From Treponema vincentii F0403 (GTDB taxonomy: Bacteria; Spirochaetota; Spirochaetia; Treponematales; Treponemataceae): 64,000 nucleotides of DNA. The DNA is taken from contig NZ_KE332512.1 of NCBI RefSeq assembly GCF_000412995.1, positions 372,001 through 436,000 on the forward strand. Reading direction: 5' to 3'. Numbering within the stretch: position 1 is the stretch's first letter; each line of letters starts with the position of its first letter. The notes under the pieces were generated by a model that worked only from the letters and a program-made list of their open reading frames with translations, did no database searches and had not been told where the DNA came from. The translations under genes were made by a program, and so were the position numbers. This document shows positions 45,575 to 54,251 of this stretch, one piece after another.

Positions 45575-47515
45575 TTACTCGGTATGCGCGGCTGTTGAAG
45601 CTGCATTCCGCAAGTTTTTTCTGTTCTTTATTTTAAAAAAAAGCAGTTTTTCCGTTTCATAATTTGAGTTTAAATCGGTTCGCCAATAAAAAAACATCCG
45701 GACACCGCGTATCAGCTGTTCAACGGTTTCCGATCCTTTTTTACAAATACCGTAAACGGGAATAACAATAAACCCCGGTACCTCATTGGCTTCTATTGTA
45801 AACTGTATCTTTCCTTCGGGGTCTTCAAGCTGTATCCATGAAACTTTATTGAAGACATCGGTTGTAATACTGCGTTCTTTTTTTTGATTTTCTTCGCAAT
45901 CATACAGCGATAAAGAGGGCGTAATGGAATCGGTTTCTTCCAAAGCGATGTCGATTTCGACAACAAAGTATGCTGAAAGGTTAAAAGGACTATCGTTTTT
46001 TAATATATATTGAACCTGTGCCCCATCGGAAAAAAATGTATATTGTTTCCGCAGTGAAACCGGCTGATCAATACTGGTATCAAATAAACCGGAGGTTGAT
46101 AGCTTCAGCTCCGAGCGGATAGTATTCACCTCAGTTTCTTGATATATATTATCGGAAAATACGGATGTCAGAGCTTCGAGGTTACCTTCTTTGAGATGCT
46201 GCAATGCTGCTTCCGGCAAGAGGTAGTCGATAAACATGCCTGAATGCTCGAACGGCATATCGGAATAATTTTTATAAGCAGAAAACACATCGCATTCAAA
46301 AATCTTTCCGCCGTGATGGTGCACATACATATTTAATGATGAACGTTGGGATAAAACTTCTTTAAGGCCATCCATATCGATGTCATATCGGGTAAGACCT
46401 TCGGTAAATATTCCCGGAAGCCGCGTTTGTTTTTCGGCAACGAGCAGGTTTTTATAGGCAATACGGCGCAATTCGTTATGATATTCGGGAATACACGGTT
46501 CAAGTGCAAAAAGTTCGGCATTTTGAGCCTTCCACAGCTCCTGTAAGGCATATTTTTTGCGCGCCTTATCTCCTTTCACACCGTTTGCCAGCATATTGAC
46601 ATACATCATTTTGGAATAGATTTTGAAGGCAACCCGCTGCATCGTAACTGCCCGTTTTGTCGCATGACCCGTTGGGGCATCGCAAAGAATTGTATTCGGA
46701 GCAATATACATGGGCGGATGCGGCTGCCGATGCTTCATCAGTTCAGCCGTATGGGTGAGCCGTATGACCGAATCCGGCTGACTGCATATATCGATAAACG
46801 AGGAAAACCAATTTGTCCCGTCTTTGTTTTTTTCAAGACATTTTATATATGTTTTAACCGGTAGGAAAAGAAGATACATGATTTCTCCCGTAGAAGGAGC
46901 TGTTGCCGCTAATTTTTCGTAAAATTCCTGCGGTGTACGGGTTATAAAATCGGGATCATCGGGAATATAGGGAAATACGGTGATTGTTTTGCCTTTATCT
47001 TCAACAACGGCAGGAGAAAAACCGGTGTGTAAACCGTGTTGTTCGCTCATGTCTGTAGGGAATAAACGATAATCGAGGAGACAATACTCCATACCGCACC
47101 GGATAAACGGGGTAATTAATGACGGCGTCCATGCAGAAGCGGTTAAAAAAAGCCCCCGGGGACGCTTTCCGAAATGGGTGCGGATGGCAGAAGTCATCAT
47201 TTCAATTTGCCCGATAACGTCGGAAGCAGGTAAAAGCGATAAATAAGGCTGGTAATACCCTCCGCTGAGGAGCTCGATCTGCTTACGGGAAAGCATGTTA
47301 TTTAACAATATTGAATATGCCTGACGCTTTCCTTTCTGCCACTCTAAAAAGCTGCCTGCTGCGAAAATAGTTAAAGGCAGTTTTTCTTCCGCCTGAATAC
47401 CGGAAAAAAAGGCTTTATACAGCGATGCATTGTCATTTTTATCAATCTGCTGCAAATAAGAGATAGAAAGCTGTACGCAAAAGCATAAATGCATATTTTT
47501 TTTGGGGGTATTCAC
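45575..47515 (-). CDS. GH57-like protein lacking catalytic residues (alpha-amylase/4-alpha-glucanotransferase fold)
   Basis: A 646-residue protein with GTG start and aaggatg site. The middle resembles the GH57 amylase/glucanotransferase subgroup: GGYYQPYLSLLPASDVIGQIE, GLFLTASAWTPSLITPF and a C-terminal beta domain of the DUF1926 type. The usual first motif HNHQP reads FCVQLS. The nucleophile Glu in WLTERVW is replaced (LTASAW). No DDGEKFG-like acid/base Asp block appears. It is therefore probably not a hydrolase, and perhaps binds glycogen or helps another GH57 enzyme. Not assigned to any pathway. Confidence 0.75.
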   Translation of the reverse strand: MNTPKKNMHLCFCVQLSISYLQQIDKNDNASLYKAFFSGIQAEEKLPLTIFAAGSFLEWQKGKRQAYSILLNNMLSRKQIELLSGGYYQPYLSLLPASDVIGQIEMMTSAIRTHFGKRPRGLFLTASAWTPSLITPFIRCGMEYCLLDYRLFPTDMSEQHGLHTGFSPAVVEDKGKTITVFPYIPDDPDFITRTPQEFYEKLAATAPSTGEIMYLLFLPVKTYIKCLEKNKDGTNWFSSFIDICSQPDSVIRLTHTAELMKHRQPHPPMYIAPNTILCDAPTGHATKRAVTMQRVAFKIYSKMMYVNMLANGVKGDKARKKYALQELWKAQNAELFALEPCIPEYHNELRRIAYKNLLVAEKQTRLPGIFTEGLTRYDIDMDGLKEVLSQRSSLNMYVHHHGGKIFECDVFSAYKNYSDMPFEHSGMFIDYLLPEAALQHLKEGNLEALTSVFSDNIYQETEVNTIRSELKLSTSGLFDTSIDQPVSLRKQYTFFSDGAQVQYILKNDSPFNLSAYFVVEIDIALEETDSITPSLSLYDCEENQKKERSITTDVFNKVSWIQLEDPEGKIQFTIEANEVPGFIVIPVYGICKKGSETVEQLIRGVRMFFYWRTDLNSNYETEKLLFFKIKNRKNLRNAASTAAHTE

Positions 47516-47708
47516 AAATCATCCTTAGTAAAACAATATTCATTGTATACTATTTTTGCCGATTATGGAAGTACAAACCTTTTCATCTTATCCGACCTCC
47601 GTGCTGTCAATCCCCGTGCTTGCCAATTTTCAATGTTTAAGTATAGTATTAGAAAATATATTGAAGATCCCCTTTATACCGTACTGATTTCAGGAGTGCA
47701 CTATTCAA

Positions 47709-48404
47709 ATGGACACGAAAAATACGGAGCTTTTACAGGCTGGCTTAGCCGCATTGCACATTGAAGATAACCATGGAAAACTGCAGGATATGCTATCGCG
47801 CTATATCCGCGAACTTGAGACGTTTAATGCCGTATTTAATTTGATAAAAGTGCAAAACACTCAAGAGCTGATTATCAAACATATCCTCGACAGCCTTGCG
47901 CCATGGGAATTTTTAGCGGAGTGGATCGATACTCATCAAGCCGAAGGCCGCTGCACCATTGCGGATATCGGCTCCGGAGCGGGGCTGCCGGGAATCCCGC
48001 TTGCATGTTTGTTTTTACTCAAAGATCCGAGTATTGAATTTACATTGATAGAGCGGATGCACAAACGATGCGCTGTTTTGGAAAACATTCAAGCAATGCT
48101 GGAACTAACCAATACAGCCATTTTAGAATCCGAAGTGGAAAAAGCTTCTGCCAATTATTTCGATATTGCCGTATTCCGTGCATTTCGGCCGCTTGATCGG
48201 ACTATGCTTGCTGTCTTGCAAAAAAGGATCCGCAGCGCCGGTATTTTAGCGGCGTATAAGGGAAAACGCACCGCGATTGAGGAAGAGATGCAGGCGCTCG
48301 GAGAGTATAAACCGCCTTATCAAGTGATACCGGTAAATACCCCTTTTTATGATGCGGAACGGAACCTTGTTATAATTCAATTGTCATCATGTCCGTATTG
48401 TTAA
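47709..48404 (+). CDS. rsmG: 16S rRNA (guanine527-N7)-methyltransferase RsmG
   Basis: A 231-residue Rossmann methyltransferase. FNLIKVQNTQELIIKHILDSL and the S-adenosylmethionine motif ADIGSGAGLPGIPLA are typical, as is VFRAFRPLD near residue 160. It modifies G527 in the 530 loop of 16S rRNA. Start ATG 47709 stands 20 nt after caggagtg. No gid/mnmG gene is adjacent, unlike the common arrangement. Confidence 0.92.
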   Translation: MDTKNTELLQAGLAALHIEDNHGKLQDMLSRYIRELETFNAVFNLIKVQNTQELIIKHILDSLAPWEFLAEWIDTHQAEGRCTIADIGSGAGLPGIPLACLFLLKDPSIEFTLIERMHKRCAVLENIQAMLELTNTAILESEVEKASANYFDIAVFRAFRPLDRTMLAVLQKRIRSAGILAAYKGKRTAIEEEMQALGEYKPPYQVIPVNTPFYDAERNLVIIQLSSCPYC

Positions 48405-48470
48405 CATTATTACATTCGATAAAAGGGTGCGGTTGTAGTAGTCTACGATAAAAAACAGTATAATGCAGCA

Positions 48471-49193
48471 ATGAAAAAGCCCCGTACACACCGAGAAGAA
48501 AAACTCGATATTTTATATGAAGACACATCCCTTATTGTAATCAATAAACCGTCCGGTTTGCTTTCCGTTCCGTATCCGGGCAGTAGCGCCCGAACTGCCG
48601 CCGATATACTTGAACGCATTATGCGGAGCAAAGGAGCATACTCGAAACACCACAGACCTTTTGCCGTACACCGGCTTGACCGCGACACTTCAGGCGTTAT
48701 GCTGTTTGCCTTAAACGAACGCACAAAGGATGAATTCATGCGCTCATGGCACACACTTGTTACCGAGCGTATATACCGTGCGGTTGCCGAAAACCCGGCA
48801 GAAGGCGGGCTTGCCGATTCAGGCATTATCGACGCACCGCTTGCGTACAATGCCTACAACAGAGCCTTTGTGCCAACTGCCGAAAAACACGCGCACTTCG
48901 ATACGGTCGCCGCGCGGACACGGTATAAGATAATCGAACGGGGGGCAGCTTATACGCTTTTTGAACTTTCGCTGGATACCGGTAAAAAAAATCAAATACG
49001 TGCACACCTCGCCGCAAACGGCTACCCGATAGCGGGAGACCCAATCGGGCATGCGCGTACCGACCCGTTCGGACGCCTTGCCCTCCATGCGCGTTCACTG
49101 GCATTTACCCATCCGGTTACACGGAAAGTCATGCGCTTTGAAGTCCCCGAACCGGAAGCATGGCTCGCATATATCCGTTTCAACCGGCGCTGA
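48471..49193 (+). CDS. RluA family RNA pseudouridine synthase
   Basis: A 240-residue pseudouridine synthase without an S4 domain. The catalytic block VHRLDRDTSGVMLFA holds the active-site Asp; LSLDTGKKNQIRAHLAANGYPIAGD and RLALHARSLAFTHPVT complete the pattern. It probably modifies rRNA or tRNA (RluA/TruC-like); which position cannot be read from the sequence. It lies 67 bp after rsmG in the same direction. Confidence 0.88.
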   Translation: MKKPRTHREEKLDILYEDTSLIVINKPSGLLSVPYPGSSARTAADILERIMRSKGAYSKHHRPFAVHRLDRDTSGVMLFALNERTKDEFMRSWHTLVTERIYRAVAENPAEGGLADSGIIDAPLAYNAYNRAFVPTAEKHAHFDTVAARTRYKIIERGAAYTLFELSLDTGKKNQIRAHLAANGYPIAGDPIGHARTDPFGRLALHARSLAFTHPVTRKVMRFEVPEPEAWLAYIRFNRR

Positions 49194-49263
49194 GTCGCAT
49201 TGCATATTGAAATTTCTCCCCATTTTATGGCATACTACGCTCCGCCGCTATGAGGAGGAGTGT

Positions 49264-49539
49264 ATGGAGTTTATACATCAAGAAAATAGAATTTATGCGG
49301 AAAATGATGCCGGAAAAGTTATTGCCGAAGTTACCTTTCCGCCGGAAAACAGCTCGACGGTCTGCCTCGATCATACCTTTGTCGACAATTCGCTGAGGGG
49401 GCAAGGGGTCGCCGGAAAACTCGTTAAAGAAGTCGTAGACTACGCCCAAAAGAACGGAAAGAAAATCCGACCTCAATGCTCGTATGCAGCCGATTGGTTC
49501 GATAAACATTCGGAATACGCCGATTTACTTGCACACTAA
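49264..49539 (+). CDS. Small GNAT-fold N-acetyltransferase (YjdJ-like)
   Basis: A 91-residue protein with a strong gaggaggag site. It resembles the short N-acetyltransferase family typified by E. coli YjdJ: FVDNSLRGQGVAGKLVKEVV supplies the acetyl-CoA pyrophosphate-binding loop, and RPQCSYAADWF the conserved C-terminal part. Its substrate is unknown. Monocistronic between rluA and the DUF1538 gene. Confidence 0.87.
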   Translation: MEFIHQENRIYAENDAGKVIAEVTFPPENSSTVCLDHTFVDNSLRGQGVAGKLVKEVVDYAQKNGKKIRPQCSYAADWFDKHSEYADLLAH

Positions 49540-49551
49540 TCAACCGACATC

Positions 49552-49578
49552 CTCTAAAAGCCGGACGAGTTTTTAGAA
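49552..49578 (+). repeat. Dispersed hairpin repeat (TCTAAAA...TTTTAGA), copy at 49552
   Basis: CCTCTAAAAGCC...ACGAGTTTTTAGAAG forms a 7-bp stem (49553-49559 with 49571-49577) with a CCGGACGAG-type loop, nearly identical to the copy at 18145. It lies between the GNAT gene and DUF1538 gene. Confidence 0.65.
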
Positions 49579-49631
49579 GATCTTCAATCGGTTATCCTTA
49601 TCCCTCGCAAAGAGGAGGCGTTTGAGCCCTT

Positions 49632-51113
49632 ATGAATGTTTTAGCTGAAAAATTTAAAGAAGTTATTTTTTCAGTTTTACCCATCGCCGTGTTAATTTGT
49701 ATTTTGAACTTCCTCTTTGTGCGGGTTGATTATACTTTTTTTATCCAGTTCGTAATCGGCGTTGTTTTTATCTGTCTCGGACTTACGATATTTTTATTCG
49801 GCATAGACATCGGTATTACGCCGATCGGCGATGTGATGGGACAGTTCATCACCGCAAAAAATAAAATCTCGATAGTGATTATCGGAGCGCTGATACTCGG
49901 CTTTTTTATTTCGATTGCCGAACCCGATCTGCAAATCCTCGGCGCTCAAGTTATGCAAGTGACCAAGGGCGCAATTCCGCAAACGACGCTGATTGTCATC
50001 GTTTCAGTCGGAGTCGCGGTCTTTCTTGCCGTCGGGTTATTAACGATTGTCTATCATATTCCACAGCACAAGGTTTTTACCGTTTCTTACGGCTTGATAC
50101 TACTCTGTTCGATTTTTTCGGTACGGGAAGGCATATCGATTGCCTTCGATTCTTCGGGCGCGACAACCGGCGCTATTACGGTACCCTTTGTACTTGCCAT
50201 CGCCGCGGGTGTTTCCCGCATGAAGAAAAATTCCATCGCATCGGAAACCGATTCTTTCGGACTTGTCGGAATGGTGTCGGCAGGGGCAATCTTGAGCGTA
50301 CTCGCAATCACCTTGATACGGCATCTACCGGCCTTTGACGAAGATTTCAGTATTTCGGAACCTGCAGCCGGTACATCGATTTTTACCGTCATATTCGACG
50401 CGCTTAGCCATGCGGCTTCGGAATCCGCCTTGTCGCTCTTACCGATTGCGGTTATCTTTTTACTCACCGATGTATTTTCTTTAAGGCTGAAAAAAAATAC
50501 CTTGAGCGGAATTATTAAAGGCGTTGTGATTACTTTTGTCGGCCTCATGCTCTTTTTAGCGGGAGTAAAAACGGGATTTTTAGACCTCGGCTTTCTTATC
50601 GGGCATAAAATTGGAGAGATCGCCAATCAGCCGCTCATTTTGATTATCGGCGCCTTTATCGGGTGTGTGGTAATCCTTGCGGAACCGGCGGTGTATGTTT
50701 TAACCAAACAGATTGAAACCGTAAGCGCGGGCTATATTCCGAGAAAATTGGTGCTTATTTTCCTTGCGCTCGGTGTGAGTATTGCAACATTTCTTTCGAT
50801 GCTGCGGATTGTCATTCCCGCATTTCAGTTATGGCATATCCTATTGCCGGGCTATATGATCGCCCTTGTGCTTTCGTGGATTGTACCGGAGCTTTTTGTC
50901 GGTATGGCATTCGATGCGGGAGGGGTTGCATCCGGTCCGATGACGGCGACCTTTGTACTCTCCTTTGCCCAAGGATTGGCGGCGGCAACACCGGGTGCAA
51001 ACGTCCTTATCGACGGATTCGGTATTATCGCAGCGGTTGCGTTGGCGCCTGTCATCTCGCTACAAGTGCTGGGGCTTATTTTTTATTTAAAACAGAGAAA
51101 GAGGAATCTCTAA
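49632..51113 (+). CDS. DUF1538 domain-containing membrane protein (putative transporter)
   Basis: A 493-residue protein with about 13 helices in two homologous halves, each a DUF1538 repeat: FLFGIDIGITPIGDVMGQ, then FLAGVKTGFLDLGFLIGHKI. Conserved polar motifs include AEPDLQILGAQV and the parallel AEPAVYVLTKQI, plus FDSSGATTGAITVPF and FDAGGVASGPMTATF. This pseudo-twofold pattern suggests a transporter or channel, but no substrate is known. The P-II-type gene 43 bp downstream would regulate it, a family-level association known for DUF1538 proteins. Confidence 0.83.
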   Translation: MNVLAEKFKEVIFSVLPIAVLICILNFLFVRVDYTFFIQFVIGVVFICLGLTIFLFGIDIGITPIGDVMGQFITAKNKISIVIIGALILGFFISIAEPDLQILGAQVMQVTKGAIPQTTLIVIVSVGVAVFLAVGLLTIVYHIPQHKVFTVSYGLILLCSIFSVREGISIAFDSSGATTGAITVPFVLAIAAGVSRMKKNSIASETDSFGLVGMVSAGAILSVLAITLIRHLPAFDEDFSISEPAAGTSIFTVIFDALSHAASESALSLLPIAVIFLLTDVFSLRLKKNTLSGIIKGVVITFVGLMLFLAGVKTGFLDLGFLIGHKIGEIANQPLILIIGAFIGCVVILAEPAVYVLTKQIETVSAGYIPRKLVLIFLALGVSIATFLSMLRIVIPAFQLWHILLPGYMIALVLSWIVPELFVGMAFDAGGVASGPMTATFVLSFAQGLAAATPGANVLIDGFGIIAAVALAPVISLQVLGLIFYLKQRKRNL

Positions 51114-51133
51114 ACATTGATCAGATTTTAGAG
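51108..51133 (+). repeat. Dispersed hairpin repeat overlapping the DUF1538 3' end
   Basis: CTCTAAA (51108-51114) pairs with TTTAGAG (51127-51133) around ACATTGATCAGA-type loop. It overlaps the last codons of the DUF1538 gene and precedes the P-II gene; same family as the copies at 18145 and 49552. Confidence 0.6.
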
Positions 51134-51156
51134 GGGCTTAAAGAAGGAAAGAGAAC

Positions 51157-51798
51157 ATGACCGCTTTTTCATTATTAACCATCTTAGTGCCGCATGGACA
51201 GGCGCGGAAAATTATTCACGAAGGCAGGGAACTCGGCCTTATCGGTGCCACCACACTGCTTGCCCAAGGCACGGTAAAGAGTAAGCTGCTCGATTTTCTC
51301 GGCATCAATCAAATCCAAAAAGAATTGATTTTGACTATGGGAGAACATCGCAAACTGACCGCGATTATGGAAGAACTGAACCGGCGGCATAAGGTAACCA
51401 GAAAAAATTTCGGCATTGCGTTTATCATTCCGATTACCTATTCGAACAAACATACAAACGGAGCAATGCTGCCGGAAACGCAAAAGGAGATACAAGCTAT
51501 GAAGTCGGCGATTTTTACGATTGTAGATAGAGGAAGAGCTAATGATGTTGTTGACGCTACTATAGAAGCGGGTGCACGCGGCGGCACCATTCTCCACGCC
51601 CGCGGTTCGGGAGCAAATCAAACAAAACTGATTTTCGACATTGAAATTGAACCCGAAAAAGAAATTGTCTTAACGATTGTCGACCCTGAACAGGTTGAAA
51701 CCGTCGTTGCCGCCATCCGCAGCCACAGCGATATTGAAAAGGACGGCCACGGCATCTTATTCGTGCTCCCCATCACCGAAGCCTACGGAATAAAATAA
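51157..51798 (+). CDS. P-II family regulatory protein, two tandem P-II domains
   Basis: A 213-residue protein with two P-II-type ferredoxin-like domains: residues about 1-105 and 115-213. The second carries TIVDRGRANDVVDATIEAGA and GGTILHARGSG as in P-II, where the T-loop base and nucleotide site lie; the first is more divergent (GLIGATTLLAQGTV). No uridylylation Tyr can be assigned with confidence. It probably binds a nucleotide and controls the DUF1538 membrane protein encoded just upstream. Confidence 0.82.
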   Translation: MTAFSLLTILVPHGQARKIIHEGRELGLIGATTLLAQGTVKSKLLDFLGINQIQKELILTMGEHRKLTAIMEELNRRHKVTRKNFGIAFIIPITYSNKHTNGAMLPETQKEIQAMKSAIFTIVDRGRANDVVDATIEAGARGGTILHARGSGANQTKLIFDIEIEPEKEIVLTIVDPEQVETVVAAIRSHSDIEKDGHGILFVLPITEAYGIK

Positions 51799-51831
51799 AA
51801 ACAGTTATTTCATATTTATCAATGTCTAGAT

Positions 51832-51851
51832 ATTATGATAAAATTATGATA
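51832..51851 (+). promoter_or_regulatory. Direct repeat upstream of the toxin-antitoxin pair, likely operator
   Basis: ATTATGATA occurs twice (51832-51840, 51843-51851), 24 bp before the antitoxin ATG and close to a TATGAT-like -10 sequence. Phd/YefM antitoxins usually repress their own promoter by binding such repeats; this site is the natural candidate. Confidence 0.4.
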
Positions 51852-51874
51852 TTATCCTGATAACGGAGGTTCGT

Positions 51875-52138
51875 ATGATGCAAATTAGACCTGTTTCAGA
51901 TCTGCGTAATAAATTTTCAGAAATAGAAAATATAGTTTCAGCAAACAGAAGTCCCGTATTCCTTACAAAAAATGGTTATGGCTCTATGGTTGTGATGAGT
52001 CTTGATTTGTACGAAAGCCTTACACATACTATTGAAAGCCAACTTAATGAAGCGGATACTCAAGCGGCATCAACAAATGCTCGTCTTTCGCATAAAGAAG
52101 TTTTTTCTCATATCCGTTCTCAAATAAAGATAAGCTGA
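51875..52138 (+). CDS. Phd/YefM family antitoxin
   Basis: An 87-residue protein with the Phd/YefM N-terminal DNA-binding fold (PVSDLRNKFSEIENIV) and the SPVFLTKNGYGSMVVMSLDLYE hook region, cut here as SPVFLTKNG and MVVMSLDLYE. The C-terminal helix would wrap the toxin. ATG 51875 is followed by a second ATG; both fit the cggagg site. The toxin gene starts 3 nt after its stop. Confidence 0.88.
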   Translation: MMQIRPVSDLRNKFSEIENIVSANRSPVFLTKNGYGSMVVMSLDLYESLTHTIESQLNEADTQAASTNARLSHKEVFSHIRSQIKIS

Positions 52139-52141
52139 TTG

Positions 52142-52450
52142 ATGGGCAAATATACTTTACGCTACCTTCCTCTAGCCAAGCAGGATTTGAGCGAAATTGT
52201 GAATTATATTCAGAATAATTTGGAAAATCCGATTGCAGCAGAAAATACTCTTTCAAAAATTGAAGCAGCTATTCTTGAACGGCTTGAATCTCCTGAATCT
52301 TTTGCCGTATGGCAATCAAAAAAACAACGCCCATATCCGTATAGAAAGATTAATGTAGGCAATTATACGGTTTGGTATGTGGTAATTGATCATATAATGG
52401 AAGTGAGACGAATTTTATATTCACGGCGGGATGAAGAGACTTTGATTTAA
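52142..52450 (+). CDS. RelE/ParE family toxin
   Basis: A 102-residue toxin of the ParE/RelE superfamily. It opens with the typical YTLRYLPLAKQDLSEIVNYI and ends with VRRILYSRRDEETLI, where the basic residues lie on the last strand. ParE-type members poison gyrase; RelE-type members cut mRNA on ribosomes; the exact branch is not certain. ATG 52142 follows the antitoxin stop directly, so the genes are coupled. Confidence 0.86.
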   Translation: MGKYTLRYLPLAKQDLSEIVNYIQNNLENPIAAENTLSKIEAAILERLESPESFAVWQSKKQRPYPYRKINVGNYTVWYVVIDHIMEVRRILYSRRDEETLI

Positions 52451-52482
52451 AAATAGCGACTTTACACCGATTGAGGAATGAA

Positions 52483-52560
52483 ATGGACAAGGAACTAATT
52501 GATTTTTTAATAAAAGCTAAACAGAAAACATATATGAATGTTATTTCCATGGTGGGCTGA
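52483..52560 (+). pseudogene. 25-codon remnant resembling the start of a DUF5680-type protein
   Basis: After a gagg site the frame reads MDKELIDFLIKAKQKTYMN and stops at 52560. The first 18 residues resemble the N-terminus of DUF5680 domain proteins (often annotated transcriptional regulators), which normally continue for more than 100 residues. The gene appears cut short right before mnmA. A real tiny peptide or chance similarity cannot be excluded. Confidence 0.35.
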
Positions 52561-52585
52561 TAAAGTAGAAACGGTCAACCTGAAT

Positions 52586-53662
52586 TTATACCACACCTCC
52601 CATGGCTTCTACGCTGTCGATAATGCCGCCGCCGAGTACCCTACTCCCGCGGTAAAATACGGCGGCTTGCCCCCGTGCGACGGCGCGTTCCGGCTCGGTA
52701 AATACGATGCGCACGCGGTTGTCTCCGATCGGCTCGATACGGGCTTTTTTCAGCTGCTGCCGATACCGCGTCTTTACCTCCGCATAAAAAGGTTCGTTAG
52801 GTATTTTGGCGATCCAATTTACATCCCGTACAAAACAGGCGGCGGCGAAAAGCCCATTCTCCGGAGCGACCGTAACCGTATTATGCTCTGCAGATTTTTC
52901 CACCACATAGATAGGATAGCCGAACGGTAAGGCAAGTCCCCGCCGCTGCCCGATGGTATAACGGTGCAAGCCGCGGTGAGTTCCTACCTTGATGCCGTTC
53001 ATATCGATAAAATCGCCTTGGGGAAAAGCATCGGGTGCAAAGGCCTCGATCACCGCCGTGTAGTCGCCGTCCGGCACAAAACAAATATCCTGACTATCGC
53101 TCTTATGCGCATTGACCAATCCGGCCTTTTCCGCAATGAGGCGCACTTCCGGCTTGGTAAGCTCTGCAAGCGGAAAAAGCGTCCTGCTCAGTTGCTCTTG
53201 ACTCAGCAATGCCAAAAAGTAGCTTTGGTCTTTCTGCGCATCGACTCCCCGTTCCAGCACATACCGTCCGGACGGCTCCTGAAATACCTTTGCATAATGA
53301 CCGGTCGCAACGGCATCGCATCCTTCCTGCAAAGCCCGCTCCAAAAGCAGCCCGAACTTGATTTGTTTGTTACAAATATAACACGGATTAGGAGTTTCTC
53401 CGTTGCGGTAGCTTTGAATAAAATAATCGATAATATGCGTTTGAAATTCCGCCCGAAAATCATACACACGGTGCGGGATACTGAGTATCCTTGCCGCCTG
53501 TGCCGCTTCGCCGATAATCCGCTCCGACTGCTCCTTCGCAACCGGATTTTTTTCGTTCAGCACGCGGAGCGTAACGCCGCATACTTCATGTCCCTGTTCC
53601 ATGAGGAGCTTTGCGGCAACAGTAGAATCCACCCCACCGCTTAAACCTACTGCAATCTTCAT
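52586..53662 (-). CDS. mnmA: tRNA 2-thiouridylase MnmA
   Basis: A 358-residue enzyme that thiolates U34 of Lys, Glu and Gln tRNAs. The PP-loop GLSGGVDSTVAAKLL, Cys of NPCYICNKQIKFG (nucleophile), GHYAKVFQ and the second Cys in HKSDSQDICFVPDGDY are all present. ATG 53662 is preferred; a GTG two codons upstream is possible. It would use persulfide sulfur from a desulfurase such as the one at 43307. Confidence 0.94.
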   Translation of the reverse strand: MKIAVGLSGGVDSTVAAKLLMEQGHEVCGVTLRVLNEKNPVAKEQSERIIGEAAQAARILSIPHRVYDFRAEFQTHIIDYFIQSYRNGETPNPCYICNKQIKFGLLLERALQEGCDAVATGHYAKVFQEPSGRYVLERGVDAQKDQSYFLALLSQEQLSRTLFPLAELTKPEVRLIAEKAGLVNAHKSDSQDICFVPDGDYTAVIEAFAPDAFPQGDFIDMNGIKVGTHRGLHRYTIGQRRGLALPFGYPIYVVEKSAEHNTVTVAPENGLFAAACFVRDVNWIAKIPNEPFYAEVKTRYRQQLKKARIEPIGDNRVRIVFTEPERAVARGQAAVFYRGSRVLGGGIIDSVEAMGGVV

Positions 53663-53708
53663 GCCCACACTTCGCCTATCCTTCCGTACTTCACGAGTTC
53701 TTCCGCTT

Positions 53709-54251
53709 CTATTTTTTTACCGTGCTCCGCAATGACAGCGCCTTACCGTCCGTGAGTATAACCGCTTCCAGCTGTTTATAGGTATGTGCGGGAAATTGCA
53801 CCGGTACGCTTAAAGCGCTGCCGATGTAAATAGCGTCAACCGTTTTGCTCTCTTTTTCTTCGGTATCGCGGTTCGACGCGGTAATACGGACGGTAAGCGG
53901 CAAGGTATAATCATCACGCTGCTCCGTAGCGCCGAACGAAATATTCACATAGAGATATTCCTGTTGAGTCAAGTATTCCAATTTAACCGGCACCCCCTGA
54001 ATTTTTCCGGACTGCCGGTCGGTTTTTAATAGAAAAGACATAAAAGTAAGTGCAAAAACGGCGACAATGGCAAACAGCACGGAACGCGAAGACCGCGTCG
54101 CAGTCAAGCTTTTCAGCAGGCTGATCTTTTTTATATAATCGGGTTCATACATCTGCTGCACTGCTTCGGGCGCACGCTTTAAACGCTCGTTCCGGTCATA
54201 GCGGAGATACGACCCTCCTCCTTCACTCCATGAATCCGGTTGATCATTCAT
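53709..54251 (-). CDS. Single-pass membrane protein of unknown function
   Basis: A 180-residue protein with one hydrophobic helix near residues 60-80 (SVLFAIVAVFALTFMSFLL) and a basic cytoplasmic N-terminus that follows a Ser/Gly stretch. The outer part has beta-rich sequence (YVNISFGATEQRDDYTLPL). ATG 54251 overlaps the end of the upstream lipoprotein gene by 8 nt. It is probably an envelope partner of that lipoprotein, judged by overlap alone. Confidence 0.65.
   Translation of the reverse strand: MNDQPDSWSEGGGSYLRYDRNERLKRAPEAVQQMYEPDYIKKISLLKSLTATRSSRSVLFAIVAVFALTFMSFLLKTDRQSGKIQGVPVKLEYLTQQEYLYVNISFGATEQRDDYTLPLTVRITASNRDTEEKESKTVDAIYIGSALSVPVQFPAHTYKQLEAVILTDGKALSLRSTVKK

Noticed and set aside
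50087-50626. Long minus-strand open frame (179 codons) opposite the DUF1538 gene
   Set aside because: Low-complexity shadow of membrane-protein codons; no family features and the plus-strand gene is secure.
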